From Phoenix dactylifera (lineage: Eukaryota; Streptophyta; Magnoliopsida; Arecales; Arecaceae): a stretch of 64,000 nucleotides of DNA. Location: NCBI RefSeq assembly GCF_009389715.1, contig NC_052395.1, forward strand, positions 18,020,229-18,084,228, in the 5' to 3' direction. Positions 61,421 through 64,000 of the stretch are shown one piece after another (position 1 is the first letter of the stretch; the number at the start of each line of letters is the position of its first letter). The notes beneath the pieces are model-generated. The model was not told the DNA's origin and did no database searches. It saw only the letters and a list, made by a program, of their open reading frames with translations. Position numbers and translations under genes: made by a program.

Positions 61421-61896
61421 CCTTCATGGTTAGTCAAGTTGGTTCCTTTTGGAACCCATACCCTTTAACTTTTCTTTTAGTTATGCCTTTTCCTAAAATT
61501 ACACACATTTGCTTTATGACCTACTGTACCACAGCAAAAGCAAGTTATTTTCTTAGTTTAGTTTCTCCAGCTTTAACAAAGAAGTTACTAAGAAGTTTTT
61601 GTTTATTTCTTGTTTATACCCTAAACCCGCTTTATTAAATACGGCTCGTTGACTATTTAGTATCATGTTTATATTTTTCAGAACTATATGTAAATTTTTC
61701 AACTAAGGGTTTGTATTTGTTAAGTTCTTTAGTTAGTTGTTGATTTTCAGCTTTTAAATAATTAAGTTTCTTTTGTAAGATCCTTATCTAAGGTTTGTTT
61801 ATATTTTTTAAGTTCTGAAAATTCCTTAGTTAGTTTTTCATTATCTTTAGTTAAGGTGTTAGTCTTTTGAGTTAAAAGTTGGTCTTGTTTTAAGTT

Positions 61897-63017
61897 CTAT
61901 ATTTCTTTGGTGATTAAATCCTTATCCTTAACTAATTTATCGTATTTATGTAGGTGTGATTGATTAGCTATTTTTAGTTCTTTATTCTTAAGATTTATAG
62001 CCTTATATTCTACCATTAATTCATTAAAAGCATCATAAAGTTCATCAAAAGAGAAATCAAGATGCGTATGGAAGTTACCTCGTTTTTCGTTGGCCATGAA
62101 GCAGAAATTGGCCTTCTCTTCTTGTTCATCATCTGATGAGGAGGATGATGAGTCGGAGTCGGATAGTGTAGTGACAAGAGCCTTCTTCTTCTTGTACTTA
62201 CTCCCCTTCTTCAGTAAGGGGCACTCTGCTCTTATGTGACCCGGCTTCTTGCACTCGTAACATCCTATCCCCTCATTTTCCCTTTCCTTACCCTTATCCT
62301 TTCGATAGGAAATTGAGGGGCCTCTCCTTTGATGATACGCCTTCTTGTGGTTGATGAATTTCTTTGAACTTACGCACAAGAAGCGCCTCACCATCATCTT
62401 CCTCATGTTCATCTTCTTCACTGCTGCTACTGCAAGATAAGTCTTTGTTAGATAAAGTAGATTTTAAAGCTATTACCTTTTCTTATGGGAGAACTCTTCC
62501 TCGTGGTTGTTGTTTTATGGTGAGCTCGTGCGTCATAAGGGATCCAAGAAGCTCCTCAAGTGTAACTTGTTCAAGTCCTTGGCTTCTTGGATTGCCGTCA
62601 CTTTAGCTTCCCACGACTTTGGTAGACACCGAAGGATTTTCCTGACAAGCTCACTGTTAGTATAGTTCTTGCCAAGGCTTTTTAGGCCATTGACAATATC
62701 AGTAAACCTAGTGAATATGCATGTGATTGTTTCATTTGAATCCATTTTAAATATTCATATTTATGAACCAAGATGTTTATTTTGGATTCCTTGACTTGAT
62801 TCGTGCCCTCATGGGTCACTTCAAGTCTGTCCCAAATTTCTTTTGCAGAATTGCAAGTTGAAACCCTATTGAATTCATTTCTATCTAAGGCACAATAGAG
62901 TACATTCATAGCTTTGGAATTAAGTTGTGCCTTCCTCATGTCATGTTCATCCCCAATCCGTTCTAGTTTGGGTACCTTGACACCCTCTACATATATGGAT
63001 GGGATGTATGGCCGCAT
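61897..63017 (-). pseudogene. copia gag (UBN2-type) with CCHC zinc knuckle
   Basis: Starts in element sense with a UBN2-type gag: KAMNVLYCALDRNEFNRVST, EIWDRLEVTHEGTNQVKESK and FTDIVNGLKSLGKNYTNSE. It then has the zinc knuckle CYECKKPGHIRAEC (about 62255), and a Lys/Ser/Glu-rich coiled tail to 61897. Shifted near 62750 and 62430. Confidence 0.82.
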
Positions 63018-63196
63018 TTACTACAATAGTCCACATCTCATAGTCTTGGACTTGGATGAATATTCTCATCCTAGCCTTCCAATATGAGTAGTCAGACCCA
63101 TTAAAGAATGGGGGTCTTTAGGTGGACTGACCCTCAATGTGGGAAGATCCAAATGGGTTGTCATTTCGATCTTTTACTCTTGAGTGGAAGAGTTTA

Positions 63197-63209
63197 GGCT
63201 CTGATACCA
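63197..63209 (-). promoter_or_regulatory. primer-binding site for initiator Met tRNA
   Basis: The minus strand reads TGGTATCAGAGCC, the standard plant initiator-Met tRNA 3' complement, two bases after the LTR end. Confidence 0.9.
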
Positions 63210-63211
63210 CT

Positions 63212-64000
63212 TGTTGCGGCCAGATAGACAACCCAAGAGGGGGGTGAATTGGGTTTTTAAATTAATTTAGATATTTAAAACGATGTGGTTGATTAATTAA
63301 AAACTTTTGCAAGTTATTTAATTTATCTAAGTGCTGTGAGTGATGTGAGGGGAAGAAGAAGAGACAATCCAACACAACACCAAGTTTTATAGTGGTTCGG
63401 AGCTAACCCTTGCTCCTACGTCCACTCCCCAAGTCTCACTTGGGAATTCACTATAACCCCCTTGGATTACAGCCGGTTGTTTTCCAAGCTCACAACCAAA
63501 CTTGTTGTTTTACGAGCTCACAACGAACTCGGTCGGTTTTCCTAGGCTCACCGACTAGAACCGCCCCGATTGTTTTCCCGGGATCACAATCAAACCCTTA
63601 ACACACGTTGGTTTTAACTCGGCTCACCAACCAACCTCAATCCCCTTGATTCAATCCCCCCGATTGAACCAAGTAAATACAAGTTGTAGAAGAAAACAGA
63701 AAATGAAGCTTCTCAAAAAGGCAGATGAAAACAATATGAACAATAAATGAAGTTAAGAAGCCTCAAACGCTTTTAGATCGGAGATGGGGAATGGCTTCTT
63801 AGACTTCTGGTCTCCTCTTGAAAGAGTGGTCGACTTGAATGCAGGAGGAGGAAGCTGTTAATTGCTGGGAAGATGTTGTTGGTAGCAGTAATTGCAGATC
63901 TTCCTCTTTTTCGTTGATGAGCACCTTGCAGAGCTTGAATGCTTGATTAGTTGGAGTGGAATCACTGTTCTCTGCCTTGCTACAGTCCTCTGTGGCTATT
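63212..64000 (-). repeat. 5' LTR of the copia element (partial, runs off window)
   Basis: Starts TGTTGCGGCCAGATAGACAA on the plus strand. Aligned by eye with 53427-54222 it differs by about 14 small indels and 4 transitions. The palindrome array would begin ~90 bases past the window edge. Confidence 0.88.

Larger units (their letters stand above)
53427..64000 (-). mobile_element. Ty1-copia LTR retrotransposon, Sirevirus-like, 5' LTR cut by window edge
   Basis: Minus-strand element: 5' LTR from beyond 64000 to 63212, primer site 63209-63197, gag, protease, integrase, RT, RNase H (the copia order), an extra ORF, polypurine tract near 55420-55406, and 3' LTR 55405-53427. LTR ends are TG/CA. Internal length is about 7.8 kb. 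Frameshifts break gag-pol in several places, so this copy is not functional as read. The extra ORF after pol, repeated polypurine-like tracts and gag type fit the Sirevirus group; that assignment is inference. The target duplication cannot be checked because the other end is outside the window (left flank AATTC). Confidence 0.88.

Overview
This is a nuclear plant window, almost certainly from a monocot and most likely a palm. That reading rests on GT-AG introns, CrRLK1L, ULTRAPETALA and NAF1 genes, plant initiator-tRNA primer sites in the retroelements, and repeat families that I associate from memory with palm genomes; no species was confirmed. There are five recognisable host genes or gene-like loci, plus one broken PPR gene, set in a sea of transposable elements.

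Layout. 1-2159 is AT-rich flank. 2160-11550 (+) is NAF1, the H/ACA snoRNP assembly factor: three exons and a 6.25 kb first intron made largely of about five ~1 kb degenerate tandem repeats. 12-24 kb is intergenic: a 168 bp near-palindrome, a Mutator-type element with an exact 9 bp target duplication and a G-rich minisatellite cargo, a long AC/TA microsatellite, a TRIM-like element and a minus-strand LINE relic. 25363-27902 (+) is an intronless THESEUS1-type receptor kinase with one single-base frameshift near its N-terminus. A PIF/Harbinger-like MITE follows at 28.6 kb. 29813-30932 (-) and 33708-34718 (+) are a head-to-head pair of secreted root-cap/LEA-related paralogues, separated by two TRIM-like elements in opposite orientation. 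37.7-39.8 kb holds two 5'-truncated LINE tails. 40.3-42.7 kb is a PPR-DYW gene broken by many frameshifts. 43101-47651 (-) is ULTRAPETALA (trithorax-group SAND protein) in three exons with three single-base frameshifts. 48-53 kb holds an inverted repeat and another LINE tail.

53427-64000 is a minus-strand Ty1-copia, Sirevirus-like retrotransposon with gag, protease, integrase, RT and RNase H, plus an extra ORF between pol and the 3' LTR. Its 5' LTR runs off the window. Its LTR carries 25 exact copies of the 10 bp palindrome GAGTCGACTC, and a second cluster of 8 lies inside the element with the flanking bases in the opposite orientation. This array is the most unusual structure here.

A cross-cutting caution: the two retrotransposon LTR segments differ mostly by single-base indels rather than substitutions, and otherwise well-conserved genes (THE1, ULT) are broken only by single-base shifts. 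Uncorrected indel errors in the assembly are therefore a serious alternative to pseudogenisation. The host genes do not form an operon or a pathway. They are independent loci: snoRNP assembly, wall sensing, root-cap secretion, organelle RNA editing and chromatin control.
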